Made by a program: the position numbers and the translations under genes. A DNA stretch of 64,000 nucleotides from Ruminococcus sp. (GTDB lineage Bacteria > Bacillota > Clostridia > Oscillospirales > Ruminococcaceae). The stretch is from NCBI RefSeq assembly GCF_024692365.1, contig NZ_JAILMR010000130.1, forward strand, positions 1-64,000, in the 5' to 3' direction. Below, one piece after another: positions 19,332-30,168 of this stretch. The stretch's first letter is position 1, and each line of letters begins with the position of its first letter. The notes beneath the pieces are model-generated. The model was not told the origin of the DNA. It ran no database searches and saw only the letters and a program-made list of their open reading frames with translations.

Positions 19332-20999
19332 ATGTTAAGAGAGCTTTATATCGAAAATCTTGCGGTTATTGAAAAAGCATCCATCGGTTTTACCGAGAGT
19401 TTCAATGCTTTCACAGGTGAAACGGGTGCAGGTAAATCTATACTGATAAACGGAATAAATGCTATCCTCGGTCAGCGTGTTACTAAGGATATCGTCCGTA
19501 CAGGGGCTGATAAGGCTGTAATTTCCGGACTTTTCACCGATATCGGCACTACTGTTCTGAAACAGCTTGAAGAAATGGGTGTAGACTGCGAAGACGGTCA
19601 GATATCACTGACTCGAGAGATACGTTCCGACGGGGGAAGTATCGCGAGAGTCAATCAGCGTGCGGTGAATGTATCCCTTCTGCGTGATATCGGCGATCTG
19701 CTGGTGAATATCCACGGTCAGCATGATAACCAGATACTCATGTCACCTGAAAAGCACATAGATATCCTTGACGGCTATGCGGGTTCGGAAGACCTTATCG
19801 CTGATTACAGAAAGTCTTTCCGTGAACTTCAGCACGTTGCAAAGCAGATAAACGACCTACGCAAAGAGGCTGGCAGAAAGGAGATGCGTATTGCCGAGCT
19901 TGAAGATATCATAGCTGATATACGCGCTCTTTATATCACTGACCCCGAGGAAGAAAAGCAGATTGCTGCAGAACTCGAAATATCAAAGAATGCGGTGGCT
20001 ATCTCTGAGGCTGTTTACGCTGCCCAGATGATGCTTTCGGGTGATGATGAGACCGAGGGCATATCCGAAATGGTTTCCGAATGTTCCGATAAGATAGAGA
20101 GTTACACTGATATCATGGCTGAGCTTGCGCCTATAAGCGAAAGGCTGAATTCTGCAATTATTGAACTTGATGACATATCGGGAGAGCTTTCCTCTGTACT
20201 GGATAAGTTAGATGTTGATCCCAAACGTTACGACTGGCTCAATCAACGTTCCGATGATCTGCGAAAAATATGCAAAAAGTACGGTCCCGAGCTTAGTGAT
20301 GTTATCAGCACACTTGAAAAGAGCGAGGAAGAACTGGAGATACTCAGCGGTTCCGAACAGAACGTCAAAGAGCTTGAAGCCGAAAAAGACCGTCTTTTAG
20401 CCGAGGTATCCCACAAGGCAAAGACACTTTCGGACTTTCGCAGAGCAGCTGGCGAAAGGTTCGTCAGTCAGGTAACAGGTGAACTGGAATTCCTGAATAT
20501 GCCAAGCGTTAAGATTGTGGTAGGACAGGAAACAGGCAAACTCACCCTGAACGGTATGGATAATATCGAATTTCTAATATCTGCAAATATCGGTGAAGAA
20601 CCTCGTCCTATTGCGAAGATAGCTTCGGGCGGTGAGCTTTCAAGAATAATGCTTGCCCTCAAAAGCGTACTCGCTGAAAAGGATTCTATCGACACCCTTA
20701 TCTTCGATGAGATAGATACAGGTGTCAGCGGAAGAGCCGCACAGAAGATAGGCTTGAAACTCCGTGAGATCTCAAAACACAGGCAGGTGCTGTGCGTTAC
20801 TCACCTTGCTCAGATAGCTGTCATGGCAGATAATCACCTGCTCATTGAGAAAAATATAGTGGGAGACAGAACAGTCACCGCCGTGAGAACTCTCGCACAT
20901 GAGGAAAGAAAGTACGAGATAGCAAGGATAATGGGCGGCGATAATATCACCGAGCTTATGCTTGAAAATGCCGACGAACTGCTGTCGGCTGTGAAATAA
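19332..20999 (+). CDS. recN: DNA repair protein RecN
   Basis: AFTGETGAGKSILINGI, NIHGQHDNQ, ASGGELSRIMLALKS, FDEIDTGVSG. Confidence 0.96.
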   Translation: MLRELYIENLAVIEKASIGFTESFNAFTGETGAGKSILINGINAILGQRVTKDIVRTGADKAVISGLFTDIGTTVLKQLEEMGVDCEDGQISLTREIRSDGGSIARVNQRAVNVSLLRDIGDLLVNIHGQHDNQILMSPEKHIDILDGYAGSEDLIADYRKSFRELQHVAKQINDLRKEAGRKEMRIAELEDIIADIRALYITDPEEEKQIAAELEISKNAVAISEAVYAAQMMLSGDDETEGISEMVSECSDKIESYTDIMAELAPISERLNSAIIELDDISGELSSVLDKLDVDPKRYDWLNQRSDDLRKICKKYGPELSDVISTLEKSEEELEILSGSEQNVKELEAEKDRLLAEVSHKAKTLSDFRRAAGERFVSQVTGELEFLNMPSVKIVVGQETGKLTLNGMDNIEFLISANIGEEPRPIAKIASGGELSRIMLALKSVLAEKDSIDTLIFDEIDTGVSGRAAQKIGLKLREISKHRQVLCVTHLAQIAVMADNHLLIEKNIVGDRTVTAVRTLAHEERKYEIARIMGGDNITELMLENADELLSAVK

Positions 21000-21092
21000 T
21001 GGCATTTTTAGGAGCTAAATTTTGATATTTTATTCAAAGGCAGAGTTTATCTGCCTTTTTTCGTGGTCATTTTGTTAAATTTACGAATATTT

Positions 21093-21121
21093 GTTGACTT
21101 GACAGCCATTTGATGGTATAA
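21093..21121 (+). promoter_or_regulatory. Sigma-A-like promoter upstream of thyX
   Basis: TTGACT-N17-TATAAT (boundaries approximate). Confidence 0.5.
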
Positions 21122-21155
21122 TAATTATATCTATGATGTGAAAGGAAGATGTTTT

Positions 21156-21917
21156 GTGAAAGTTATGCTTATAGCTCATACACCCGAACCTGAAAAGATA
21201 ATCGCGACAGCTGCAAAGCTCTGCTATTCGAGCAGTGATATCGGTTCTCTTAAAGACGGTCTTACCGAGGAGAAAACAGCTGAGTTCGTTAATATGCTGG
21301 CTTCCATCGGTCATGAGAGCGTTATGGAGCACGTAAGCTTTACTTTCGGTATCGAAGGCATATCCCGCGCCTGTTCACATCAGCTGGTGAGACACAGGAT
21401 AGCTTCTTATTCCCAGAAAAGTCAGCGCTATGTCAACGAGGACGGTTTTGATTTCATAACCCCTCCCGAGATAGAAGCTGTGCCCGAAGCTAAGGCTGAA
21501 TTCGACCGCACTATGGAAGTTCTGGTGGAAAGCTATCACAAGATAGCCGAGATGCTTACCGAAAAGCACACCGCTGATTTCAAAGCACAGGGTCAGGACG
21601 AAAAGACCGCTGCCCGCAATGCCCGCAAAAAGGCTAATGAGGACGCGAGATTCGTTCTGCCTAATGCCTGCGAGACCAAGATTGTTGTCACCATGAATGT
21701 CAGAAGTCTGTTCAATTTCTTTGAACACCGCTGCTGCAACAGAGCACAGTGGGAGATAAAGGCTGTTGCTGATGAAATGCTGAGACTCTGCCGTGAGGTG
21801 GCACCCAACGTCTTCAAAAATGCAGGTCCTTCCTGCATTAAGGAAGGCAAATGTCCCGAGGGCAAGATGACCTGCGGAAAGTTCGCAGACGTTCGTGAAA
21901 AATACAAGGTGCTTTGA
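21156..21917 (+). CDS. thyX: FAD-dependent thymidylate synthase
   Basis: FGIEGISRACSHQLVRHRIASYSQKSQRYV (ThyX motif); GTG start after AAAGGAAG. Confidence 0.93.
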   Translation: MKVMLIAHTPEPEKIIATAAKLCYSSSDIGSLKDGLTEEKTAEFVNMLASIGHESVMEHVSFTFGIEGISRACSHQLVRHRIASYSQKSQRYVNEDGFDFITPPEIEAVPEAKAEFDRTMEVLVESYHKIAEMLTEKHTADFKAQGQDEKTAARNARKKANEDARFVLPNACETKIVVTMNVRSLFNFFEHRCCNRAQWEIKAVADEMLRLCREVAPNVFKNAGPSCIKEGKCPEGKMTCGKFADVREKYKVL

Positions 21918-21918
21918 T

Positions 21919-22575
21919 ATGAAATATAAACTGATAGTTCTTGAAGGTCTTGACGGCAGCGGAAAATCCACACAGTTTGAAAAGCTTGCAGAATATCTGA
22001 AAGCAAAGGGTGTAAAGCTTAAAGCCATCAGCTTTCCCGATTATGATGACCCATCATCTACCCTGGTGAAGATGTATCTTAATGGTGATATTGCAGGAAG
22101 TGCAGAAGCTGTCAACGCTTATGCGGCTTCAAGTTTCTATGCTGCTGACAGATATGTAAGCTACAAGAAATACTGGGAAGCAGATTATAACGACGGCTGC
22201 CTGATACTGGCGGCAAGATACGTTACTTCCAACTGCATTTACCAGATGACCAAGCTTCCCGAGGAAGAATGGGAAAACTACCTTGCATGGCTGGAGGATT
22301 ACGAGTACGGCAAGCTGGGTCTGCCAAATCCCGATAAGGTCATATTCCTTGATATGCCCATAGATATCTCACAGAAGTTACTTTCTGCCAGATACGGCGG
22401 CGATGAGAGCAAAAAGGATATCCATGAAAAGAACATCGGTTTTCTGCGTATGTGCCGAAAGGCAGCGCTTTTTACCGCTGAAAAACAGGGCTGGGATATC
22501 GTGGAATGCGGCTGCGGCGATGAACCGCTCAGTATCGATACGATATTTGAAAAGCTGACGGAGATAATTGAATAG
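21919..22575 (+). CDS. Thymidylate kinase-like protein
   Basis: LIVLEGLDGSGKSTQFEKLAEYL, directly after thyX. Confidence 0.85.
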   Translation: MKYKLIVLEGLDGSGKSTQFEKLAEYLKAKGVKLKAISFPDYDDPSSTLVKMYLNGDIAGSAEAVNAYAASSFYAADRYVSYKKYWEADYNDGCLILAARYVTSNCIYQMTKLPEEEWENYLAWLEDYEYGKLGLPNPDKVIFLDMPIDISQKLLSARYGGDESKKDIHEKNIGFLRMCRKAALFTAEKQGWDIVECGCGDEPLSIDTIFEKLTEIIE

Positions 22576-22578
22576 CAA

Positions 22579-23481
22579 ATGTTTGATTTCAGAAAAATTG
22601 AACTCACTGACCGCGACGAGATAAATGCAAGGCTTGCAGTATCCGACCGCATGGGCTGTGAGTACAGCTTTGCAAATAATTTTGCGTGGCACAGGCTGAG
22701 CGATACGCTGATCTGTCTCTACGGCGACTTTTACATTCTCATGAGTTTCTTCGGAGGAGAACCTGTTATAGTTTTTCCCGCGGGGGCGACTAATGACATT
22801 GCGGGCAGAAAGAAAATGATATCACTGCTGGCTGAACTTGAAAAGTTCATCACGGATAAGGGTGACAGGTTCAGAGTATGCTCCGTTACCGAGAATGACC
22901 TTGAATGGATGAAAGAGTTCTACGGCAACAGGATAAGCTGTTCTATTGACCGCGGAAGTTCCGATTATATTTATCTTTCCGAAAAGCTCATCACGCTTGA
23001 AGGCAAGAAGTATCACGGCAAAAGGAACCACATCAATAGGTTTATGGAGAATGACTGGTCTTTTGATGAGATACGACCGCAGGATATTGAGGATTGTATC
23101 CTGTTTGCCGCGGATATCTATAACTCGGGCAGCGACTATAAAGGCTCGGCAGCTATTGAGCAGTATGCGATACACCGTTTTCTGATGAATATGGACTGTC
23201 TCGGGCTGAAAGGCGGGATACTCCGCCGTAACGGTGAGATAGTCGGTGTAACGGTAGGCGAACAGCTCAACAGCGATACATTTGTTGTGCATATTGAAAA
23301 AGCGAGAAGCGATATAAACGGCGCGTACCCGATGCTGTGCAATCAGTTCGCGAAAAAATACGCTTCCGAACTTAAATATATAAACAGGGAAGAGGATATG
23401 GGCATTGAGGGTCTCAGGCGCTCAAAGCTTTCATATCACCCCGAATTTCTTTTGGATAAGTATACAGTAAGTTTTAGATGA
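22579..23481 (+). CDS. DUF2156 / phosphatidylglycerol lysyltransferase-domain protein
   Basis: GKKYHGKRNHINRFMEN, VVHIEKARSDINGAYPMLCNQFAK, INREEDMGIEGLRRSKLSYHPEFLLDKY. Confidence 0.82.
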   Translation: MFDFRKIELTDRDEINARLAVSDRMGCEYSFANNFAWHRLSDTLICLYGDFYILMSFFGGEPVIVFPAGATNDIAGRKKMISLLAELEKFITDKGDRFRVCSVTENDLEWMKEFYGNRISCSIDRGSSDYIYLSEKLITLEGKKYHGKRNHINRFMENDWSFDEIRPQDIEDCILFAADIYNSGSDYKGSAAIEQYAIHRFLMNMDCLGLKGGILRRNGEIVGVTVGEQLNSDTFVVHIEKARSDINGAYPMLCNQFAKKYASELKYINREEDMGIEGLRRSKLSYHPEFLLDKYTVSFR

Positions 23482-23496
23482 ACGGAGGATAATGCT

Positions 23497-24042
23497 ATGG
23501 TATATGTATTTCTGGCAGATGGTTTTGAAGAGCTCGAAGCACTTGCTCCCATCGATATTTTAAGACGTGCAGGCGTTGAACTGATAACAGTTGGCGTCAG
23601 CGGTGAAACTGTTGTGGGTGCCCACAAGGTAAGATTCACTCCCGATATTACCGTAGATAAGGTCGTTCTTGATGATAAGGTCGATATGATCGTCCTCCCC
23701 GGCGGAATGCCCGGTACTATAAATCTGGAGAACGATGACTACGTTCAGGCTGCTATCGATTTCTGTGCAAAGAATGATAAGTATATCGCATCAATATGTG
23801 CCGCTCCCAGCATACTCGGTCATAAGGGTCTGCTGAAAGGCAAGGAAGCTATATGCTTCCCCGGATTTGAAAAAGATCTGGAAGGCGCAGTTATTTCCAA
23901 AGAACCTGTTGCAGCTGACGGCAAGTTTATCACAGCAAAGGGCGCAGGCGTAGCTGTTGACTTTGCTCTCACACTTACCGCAAAGCTTGTTTCCGAAGCC
24001 AAAGCAGAGGAGATAAGAAAGGGCATACAATGCAGGGACTGA
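23497..24042 (+). CDS. DJ-1/PfpI family protein
   Basis: VFLADGFEELEALAPIDILRRAG, MIVLPGGMPGT, SICAAPSILG nucleophile elbow. Confidence 0.92.
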   Translation: MVYVFLADGFEELEALAPIDILRRAGVELITVGVSGETVVGAHKVRFTPDITVDKVVLDDKVDMIVLPGGMPGTINLENDDYVQAAIDFCAKNDKYIASICAAPSILGHKGLLKGKEAICFPGFEKDLEGAVISKEPVAADGKFITAKGAGVAVDFALTLTAKLVSEAKAEEIRKGIQCRD

Positions 24043-24626
24043 CCAAGCAGGAGCTGAGAAAACATTTCAAAGACCTCAGGCTTGCAAGAGACCCAAAAGA
24101 AAAGATTTCTGCTGACTTAGCTGTATGCACTGCTTTCATTGAAAGCGATGTTTACAAAAACTCCCGAGATATCCTAATATATGTTTCGGGGAATATCGAG
24201 ATAGGCACCATTGATATCATTGAGAAAGTTCTTGCTGATATCAAAAGCGGCGAAGATAAGCGCCTGTTGTGTCCACGATGTGTCAGCGGGACAAATGAAA
24301 TGCACTTTTATCGTATCAACAGCTTAGATGATTTTGAAACAGGTCATTTTGGTATACTGGAACCTGCCGACGAATGTGAGCGTGTCGATTACTATTCCGA
24401 TGCATTGTGTGTTGTACCAGCGCTCAGTTTTGATACCAAGGGGTACAGGCTGGGATTCGGCAAAGGTTTCTATGACAGATTTCTCGCGGATTTCAAAGGT
24501 GTTCCCATCGGGCTGTGTTGCGAAAGCTGCATAACGCATGGTGAACTCCCAAGAGATGAACATGATATCTGCGTTGATTGGATAATCACCGAGAGGGGCT
24601 TATTTAAAACTCCTCTGAAAACATAA
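24030..24626 (+). CDS. 5-formyltetrahydrofolate cyclo-ligase
   Basis: VPALSFDTKGYRLGFGKGFYDRFL. Confidence 0.92.
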   Translation: MQGLTKQELRKHFKDLRLARDPKEKISADLAVCTAFIESDVYKNSRDILIYVSGNIEIGTIDIIEKVLADIKSGEDKRLLCPRCVSGTNEMHFYRINSLDDFETGHFGILEPADECERVDYYSDALCVVPALSFDTKGYRLGFGKGFYDRFLADFKGVPIGLCCESCITHGELPRDEHDICVDWIITERGLFKTPLKT

Positions 24627-24646
24627 AGGAAAGGAAGTCAAAATGA

Positions 24647-26272
24647 ATGAGTGACAAAAATTTCGATATCGACGATATACTCGGCGAAAGCAAAGAGAAC
24701 ATCAGCGATACTGCTGAAAAGCAGAAGAAGTCCGATGTCGATGAGATAGATGAACTTCTGGCTTCGCTGAAAAACAGACCAAGGAGGAGAATAAACTCAG
24801 AGGCTGAGTTCGATAACGCCGCAGATCAGAAAAGCATTCCTGCTGCTGAACCAGAAGCTGTTATCGAAGAAATCTCAGAAGAAGTTCCCGATGAAAAAGC
24901 TAAAGAGTCTGATGAGCCTGTTATCGCTGATAGCAACGACGATATCAAAAAGCACTTCGGAAAAGATAATGATATTGAAGATGAATTTGATGAAGATGAG
25001 GATGAAGACGAGGACGAAGAGGAAGATGTTCCCGTAAGAAGATCATCAAATAAAAAGTCAAGTCCTGACAGCGAATTCGGTTCCGCTAAAAAGAGAAGCG
25101 GTAATTCTTCCGGCAAAAATAGAAGGAAAAAGAAGGGCATAGGTTTTAACGGCTCTATCTTTGGCGGTATAATCCTTGTTACCATAATCCTGACAGTTTC
25201 TCTTTTGCTCGCAGTCAGCGGTCTGACGCTGGGTATGGAGTTCTACGGAATTGGCAAGGATGATAATGAAATATCATTTAACATCCCCGAAGGTTCTACA
25301 AATGAGCAGATAGCCGATCTCCTTGTTGATAACGGCATAATCAAGAACAAAAAGCTGTTCCTCTACACCCTGAAATTTGTAAAACCTGAGACCATATATC
25401 CAGGTGATATTACGCTCCAGCCTTCAAAGCCTTATTCCGATATTATTGAGGAGCTCGGAAAGCAGAGAGCACGTTTTGAAACAGTTACCATTACTTTCAC
25501 CGAGGGTGAATACCTTATTGATATTGCTAATAAACTGGAAGAAAACAAAGTCTGCAAGGCTGACGACTTCCTCTTTGAATTCAATAAAGATATGGGTTAT
25601 AAGTTTGAGAGCTATCTTACTCCCAACAAGAATGTTCTTTATGCAAGAGAGGGCTATCTCTTCCCTGATACCTATGAGTTCTATGTTGACGATAATGCTT
25701 TTAACATCACCAAGATACTCAGAGATCACTATGATTCTAAGATCAATGACGCTATGTATAAGAAGATGAACGATCAGGGTCTTACTCTTAATGAGACCAT
25801 TACCCTTGCTTCTATCGTTCAGCTCGAGGCAGCTAACGTTGATGAGATGCCCAAGGTCGCATCAGTATTCCTTAACCGTCTGAGAGATTCGGATACATTC
25901 CCAATGCTCCAGTCCGATACGACCTATAACTACATCAATAAGGTAATAAAGACTGCTAAATCCAATAGTGAAGATCTTGTCGCTCACTATACCGAGTATT
26001 ACGATACCTACGCTATCGACGGTCTGCCGGCAGGACCTATCTGCAACCCGGGTCTTGATGCTATCAACGCAGTTCTGAATCCCGCAAAGACAGATTACTA
26101 TTATTTCTGTAACGATATCGAAACAGGCGAAACCTTCTATGCCGAGACACTTGACGAGCACGAAAAGAACCTTGTGAAGGCTGGAAGAAGTGATCAGGTC
26201 GCTGACGATACTGCAGAGAACAACAACGATAATAACGAAGAAAATAACGAAGATTACAACGAGAATTGGTAG
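24647..26272 (+). CDS. mltG: Endolytic transglycosylase MltG (long acidic cytoplasmic N-terminus)
   Basis: YceG-like: EGYLFPDTYEF, LASIVQLEAANVDEMPKVASVFLNRL, LPAGPICNPGLDAINAVLNP. Confidence 0.93.
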   Translation: MSDKNFDIDDILGESKENISDTAEKQKKSDVDEIDELLASLKNRPRRRINSEAEFDNAADQKSIPAAEPEAVIEEISEEVPDEKAKESDEPVIADSNDDIKKHFGKDNDIEDEFDEDEDEDEDEEEDVPVRRSSNKKSSPDSEFGSAKKRSGNSSGKNRRKKKGIGFNGSIFGGIILVTIILTVSLLLAVSGLTLGMEFYGIGKDDNEISFNIPEGSTNEQIADLLVDNGIIKNKKLFLYTLKFVKPETIYPGDITLQPSKPYSDIIEELGKQRARFETVTITFTEGEYLIDIANKLEENKVCKADDFLFEFNKDMGYKFESYLTPNKNVLYAREGYLFPDTYEFYVDDNAFNITKILRDHYDSKINDAMYKKMNDQGLTLNETITLASIVQLEAANVDEMPKVASVFLNRLRDSDTFPMLQSDTTYNYINKVIKTAKSNSEDLVAHYTEYYDTYAIDGLPAGPICNPGLDAINAVLNPAKTDYYYFCNDIETGETFYAETLDEHEKNLVKAGRSDQVADDTAENNNDNNEENNEDYNENW

Positions 26273-26281
26273 GGATAACTG

Positions 26282-27499
26282 ATGTCCAATCTACTTGAGA
26301 TACTTTCGCCAGTAGGCGATATGGAAAGACTGCACGCTGCGCTGGATTACGGCGCAGACGCTGTCTACCTTGGCGGTACAGCTTTCGGCATGAGAGCTGC
26401 TTCCGCAAAATTTACATCCGAGCTTCTTTCAGAGGCTTGTGAACTTGCTCATTCCCGCGGCAAAAGAGTCTTTCTGACCTGCAATACTCTGCCGCACAAT
26501 AATGAGATACCTCATTTTGAGGGCTTTGTAAAAAATGCAGTTGATGCGGGCGTTGATGCTTTGATAGTCACCGATATCGGTTTGCTGTCACTGGCAAAGA
26601 AATTCGCCCCCGATACCGAGATTCATATCTCGACACAGGCAGGCATAGTCAACTATGTTACAGCTAATGAGTTCTATAATATGGGCGCCAAAAGGGTAGT
26701 CCTCGCAAGGGAACTTACCCTTGAAGAGATTGCCGAGATACGTGATAAGACTCCCGATAATCTTGATATCGAATGTTTTGTGCACGGTGCGATGTGCGTA
26801 AGCTTCTCGGGCAGATGTCTGCTTTCGCAGTATCTCACAGCCCGCGATGCCAACCGGGGCGAATGTGCCCAGCCTTGCCGCTGGGGTTATCACCTCATGG
26901 AAGAAAAGCGCACCGACGAGTTCTATCCGATATTCGAGGACGAACGCGGTACCTTTATCCTGAATGCCAAGGATATGTGCCTTATCGAACATATCGATAA
27001 GCTTGCTAAGGCGGGCGTTAACAGCTTCAAGATAGAGGGTCGTGCAAAGTCTTCGTACTATGTTTCTGTTATAACTAATGCTTACCGCAAGGCTATGGAT
27101 ATTTACAAGGCAGACCCCGACAACTACCAGTTGCCCCAGTGGCTGAAAGAAGAAGTCTACAAGGTAAGCCACCGCGCGTACTGTCCCGGATTCCTTTTTG
27201 GCAATCCAAGGGAGAGCCAGTACTACGAAAACAGCGGATATGTCCGTGAGTATGATGTGGTAGCAGTTATCGAGGAATGCAAGGACGGCAGGATTTATGC
27301 CGAGCAGCGCAACAAGTTCAATAAAGGAGATGAAGTTGAAGTTCTTTCGCCCGAGGGCGAACCTGTGATACTTACAGCAAGCGAGCTATTCGATGAAAAA
27401 GGGGAGCCCATTGAGACTGCCAATCACGCAGCTATGAAATTCTCGATGACTTGTGAACGCGTCTTCCCGAGGAACTCTATCATACGAATCAAAAAGTAA
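26282..27499 (+). CDS. U32 family peptidase
   Basis: ILSPVGDMERLHAALDYGADAVYLGG, ECFVHGAMCVSFSGRCLLSQYL, NRGECAQPCRW. Confidence 0.94.
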   Translation: MSNLLEILSPVGDMERLHAALDYGADAVYLGGTAFGMRAASAKFTSELLSEACELAHSRGKRVFLTCNTLPHNNEIPHFEGFVKNAVDAGVDALIVTDIGLLSLAKKFAPDTEIHISTQAGIVNYVTANEFYNMGAKRVVLARELTLEEIAEIRDKTPDNLDIECFVHGAMCVSFSGRCLLSQYLTARDANRGECAQPCRWGYHLMEEKRTDEFYPIFEDERGTFILNAKDMCLIEHIDKLAKAGVNSFKIEGRAKSSYYVSVITNAYRKAMDIYKADPDNYQLPQWLKEEVYKVSHRAYCPGFLFGNPRESQYYENSGYVREYDVVAVIEECKDGRIYAEQRNKFNKGDEVEVLSPEGEPVILTASELFDEKGEPIETANHAAMKFSMTCERVFPRNSIIRIKK

Positions 27500-27504
27500 C
27501 ATAA

Positions 27505-27532
27505 AAAAGCCGCAGCTTCAACTGCGGCTTTT
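27505..27532. terminator. Bidirectional intrinsic terminator between U32 peptidase and argF
   Basis: aaaagccgcag-cttcaa-ctgcggctttt. Confidence 0.85.
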
Positions 27533-27545
27533 CTTTATGCGGTTA

Positions 27546-28460
27546 TTACTTTTTGTCGCCCATTACCTTGACCATTACAGCCTTCTGAGCGTGGAGTCTG
27601 TTCTCAGCTTCCTCGAAGATCTCGTTTGCGTGAGCCTCGAATACCTTCTCAGTGATCTCTTCCTCGCGGTGCGCAGGCAGGCAGTGCTGTACCATAGCAT
27701 CGGACTTTGCAACAGCCATTATATCGTCATTTATCTGATATCCTGCAAAAGCTACCTTACGCTTCTCGGTCTCTGCTTCTTCACCCATGGAAGTCCATAC
27801 GTCTGTGAACAGAACATCAGCGTCCTTAGCAGCTTCGATGGGCTTATCGGTCATGAAGAACTTGTCGCCGTACTGCTTGGTGAATTCCAGAACCTCGGGA
27901 TCGGGACGATAGCCCTCTGGGCAAGCGATCGAAACGCTCATGCCGACTTTAAGTCCGCCAACGATCAGAGAGTTAGCCATGTTGTTGCCGTCGCCGATGT
28001 AGCACATCTTCAGACCTTCAAACTGACCCTTGAACTCACGGATAGTCATGAGATCAGCCAGTACCTGGCAAGGGTGGCAGAAATCGGTCAGACCGTTGAT
28101 TATCGGTATAGAGCCGTACTGAGCCAGATCCTCAACTTCTTTCTGCTCAAAGGTACGGATCATGATGCCGTCCAGATAGCGGGAGAGAACTCTTGCAGTA
28201 TCCTGTACAGGCTCGCCTCTGCCGATCTGGAGATCGCGGTTTGATAGGAACAGAGCCTGTCCGCCAAGCTGATACATACCTGTCTCAAAAGATACACGTG
28301 TACGTGTGGAAGACTTCTGGAATATCATACCCAAGGTCTTGCCCTTAAGCACCTTGTGTTCGATACCGTTTTTGTTTTCGTATTTCAGCTGATCAGCCAG
28401 ATTGAGTATGTCGATTATCTCCTCTTTTGAAAGATCAAGCATTTTGAGTAAGTGGTTCAT
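27546..28460 (-). CDS. argF: Ornithine carbamoyltransferase
   Basis: FQKSSTRTRVSFETGMYQLGG, HPCQVLADLMTI, HCLPAHREEEI. Confidence 0.95.
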   Translation of the reverse strand: MNHLLKMLDLSKEEIIDILNLADQLKYENKNGIEHKVLKGKTLGMIFQKSSTRTRVSFETGMYQLGGQALFLSNRDLQIGRGEPVQDTARVLSRYLDGIMIRTFEQKEVEDLAQYGSIPIINGLTDFCHPCQVLADLMTIREFKGQFEGLKMCYIGDGNNMANSLIVGGLKVGMSVSIACPEGYRPDPEVLEFTKQYGDKFFMTDKPIEAAKDADVLFTDVWTSMGEEAETEKRKVAFAGYQINDDIMAVAKSDAMVQHCLPAHREEEITEKVFEAHANEIFEEAENRLHAQKAVMVKVMGDKK

Positions 28461-28493
28461 ATTGTAATACCTCCATTATTTGAGAATATTGAT

Positions 28494-28934
28494 TTACGTA
28501 TCTATCCTTTTCATATCAGCCAGCGCCTTGTTTCTGTAAGAGAGATCAGTCCTTTTGGTGAATCCTATATTCTGCCAGAAAGCGTTGCCCTCCTCGTTTT
28601 TTGAGAAACACACCAGCGCTGTTTTGTTTATGCCCTGTTCCTTTAGGGCATTCATCGCAGAATCTACAAGCTGTCTGCCGATGCCTTGCTTTCTGCGATC
28701 GGGAGAAACAGCAGTATGGTAGATATATCCGCGTCTGCCGTCATGACCTGCGATTATCACACCGATGATTTTCTCGCCATCTTCGGCAACAAAGCACGTT
28801 TCGGGATTTCTGTCCAGATATCTGCTAATGCCCTCACGGGAATCGTCAAGGTCATTCAGCCCCATGCCCTTGCATGAAAGCCAAAGGCGGTAAACTTTAT
28901 CGTAGTCCGAGATAACCATTTTCCTGATAGTCAT
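28494..28934 (-). CDS. GNAT family N-acetyltransferase
   Basis: IRKMVISDYDKVYRLW, VSPDRRKQGIGRQLVDSAMNAL. Confidence 0.88.
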   Translation of the reverse strand: MTIRKMVISDYDKVYRLWLSCKGMGLNDLDDSREGISRYLDRNPETCFVAEDGEKIIGVIIAGHDGRRGYIYHTAVSPDRRKQGIGRQLVDSAMNALKEQGINKTALVCFSKNEEGNAFWQNIGFTKRTDLSYRNKALADMKRIDT

Positions 28935-28951
28935 GGCATACCTCCGATCGG

Positions 28952-30133
28952 TTATTTTTCAAGGATATCCTTGAGTATAGCCAGACCCTTGTCTATCTCC
29001 TCGTAGCTGATGTTCAGCGGGGGCAGGAAACGCAGCTTATCTTTAGCGGTCAGTATAAGCAGACCGTTGTCAAGACAAGCCTTGCAAACATCGCCTGCGG
29101 TCTTGGTCTTCAGGCTTACGCCCAGCATAAGTCCCATACCGCTGATGCCTGTTACTTCGTCAACATCTTTCAGCTTTTCACGGATATAGTCGCCCTTCTT
29201 GATAACTTCATCAAGGAAGCCGTCCTTTGTGACATTGTTCAGCACAGCCATACCGCCAGCACAAACAACAGGGTTTCCACCGAAAGTTGAACCGTGTGTG
29301 CCCTTTGTGAGAACGTCACAGCACTTTTCATCAGCCAGACAAACACCGATAGGCAGTCCGCCAGCCAGACCTTTTGCCATTGTGACGATATTGGGCTTTA
29401 CACCGTAATTCATGCAAGCCAGGAATTTACCCGACCTGCCGACACCTGTCTGAACCTCGTCGCATATGGTCAGGATATCATTTTTCTCGGCAACGTCGAA
29501 TATCGCCTTTACAAAAGCTTCGTCAAGACCTACAACGCCGCCCTCGCCCTGGATACATTCAAACATGATAGCGCAGACCTTGCCATCGTTTTCTTTAAGC
29601 ACCCTGTTGAGGTCGTCAATGTCGTTAGCCTTTACATTTACGAATCCAGGCAGGAAAGGAAAGAAGTAGTTGTGGAATACATCCTGACCTGTAGCGGAAA
29701 GTGTACCCATTGTTCTTCCGTGGAAGCTGTTTACCAGTGTGATGATGACATTGCGCTCTGCTTCCTTTCCGTACTTGTCAAAGCTGTACTTCCTTGCTAC
29801 CTTGATAGCGCATTCATTAGCTTCGGCACCTGAGTTTCCGAAGAACATCTTGCTATAACCTGTGATGCTGCAGAGCTTCTGCGCAAAATCAGCCTGCACC
29901 TTTGTGTAGTAGTAGTTTGAAGTGTGCTGTATCTTCTTTACCTGTTCGCATACCGCATTTACCCAATCCTCGTTGCAGTAACCAAGGCTGTTGGTGCCTA
30001 TGCCCGAACCGAAATCTATGTACTGCTTGCCGTCTTCGCTGACAGCTGTCTGTTCAGCACCCTTGTCTAAAACCAGGTCATACCGTCCGTAGGTCGGCAT
30101 AACGTGTTCGTTGAACTGTTCTATAGTGTTCAT
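28952..30133 (-). CDS. argD: Acetylornithine aminotransferase
   Basis: FGSGIGTNSLGY, NSFHGRTMGTLSATGQ, CDEVQTGVGRSGKFLACMNYGVKPNIVTMAKGLAGGLPIG. Confidence 0.94.
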   Translation of the reverse strand: MNTIEQFNEHVMPTYGRYDLVLDKGAEQTAVSEDGKQYIDFGSGIGTNSLGYCNEDWVNAVCEQVKKIQHTSNYYYTKVQADFAQKLCSITGYSKMFFGNSGAEANECAIKVARKYSFDKYGKEAERNVIITLVNSFHGRTMGTLSATGQDVFHNYFFPFLPGFVNVKANDIDDLNRVLKENDGKVCAIMFECIQGEGGVVGLDEAFVKAIFDVAEKNDILTICDEVQTGVGRSGKFLACMNYGVKPNIVTMAKGLAGGLPIGVCLADEKCCDVLTKGTHGSTFGGNPVVCAGGMAVLNNVTKDGFLDEVIKKGDYIREKLKDVDEVTGISGMGLMLGVSLKTKTAGDVCKACLDNGLLILTAKDKLRFLPPLNISYEEIDKGLAILKDILEK

Positions 30134-30168
30134 TTTACATTTTCCTTTCAAAGAATCATTTATGTAGT

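Noticed and set aside
24960-25030. GAT/GAA-rich low-complexity repeat in mltG
   Set aside because: Encodes an acidic linker (DEDEDEDEEED); ordinary disordered region.
27453-28244. 263-aa plus-strand ORF
   Set aside because: Antisense to argF and crossing the 27505-27532 terminator.
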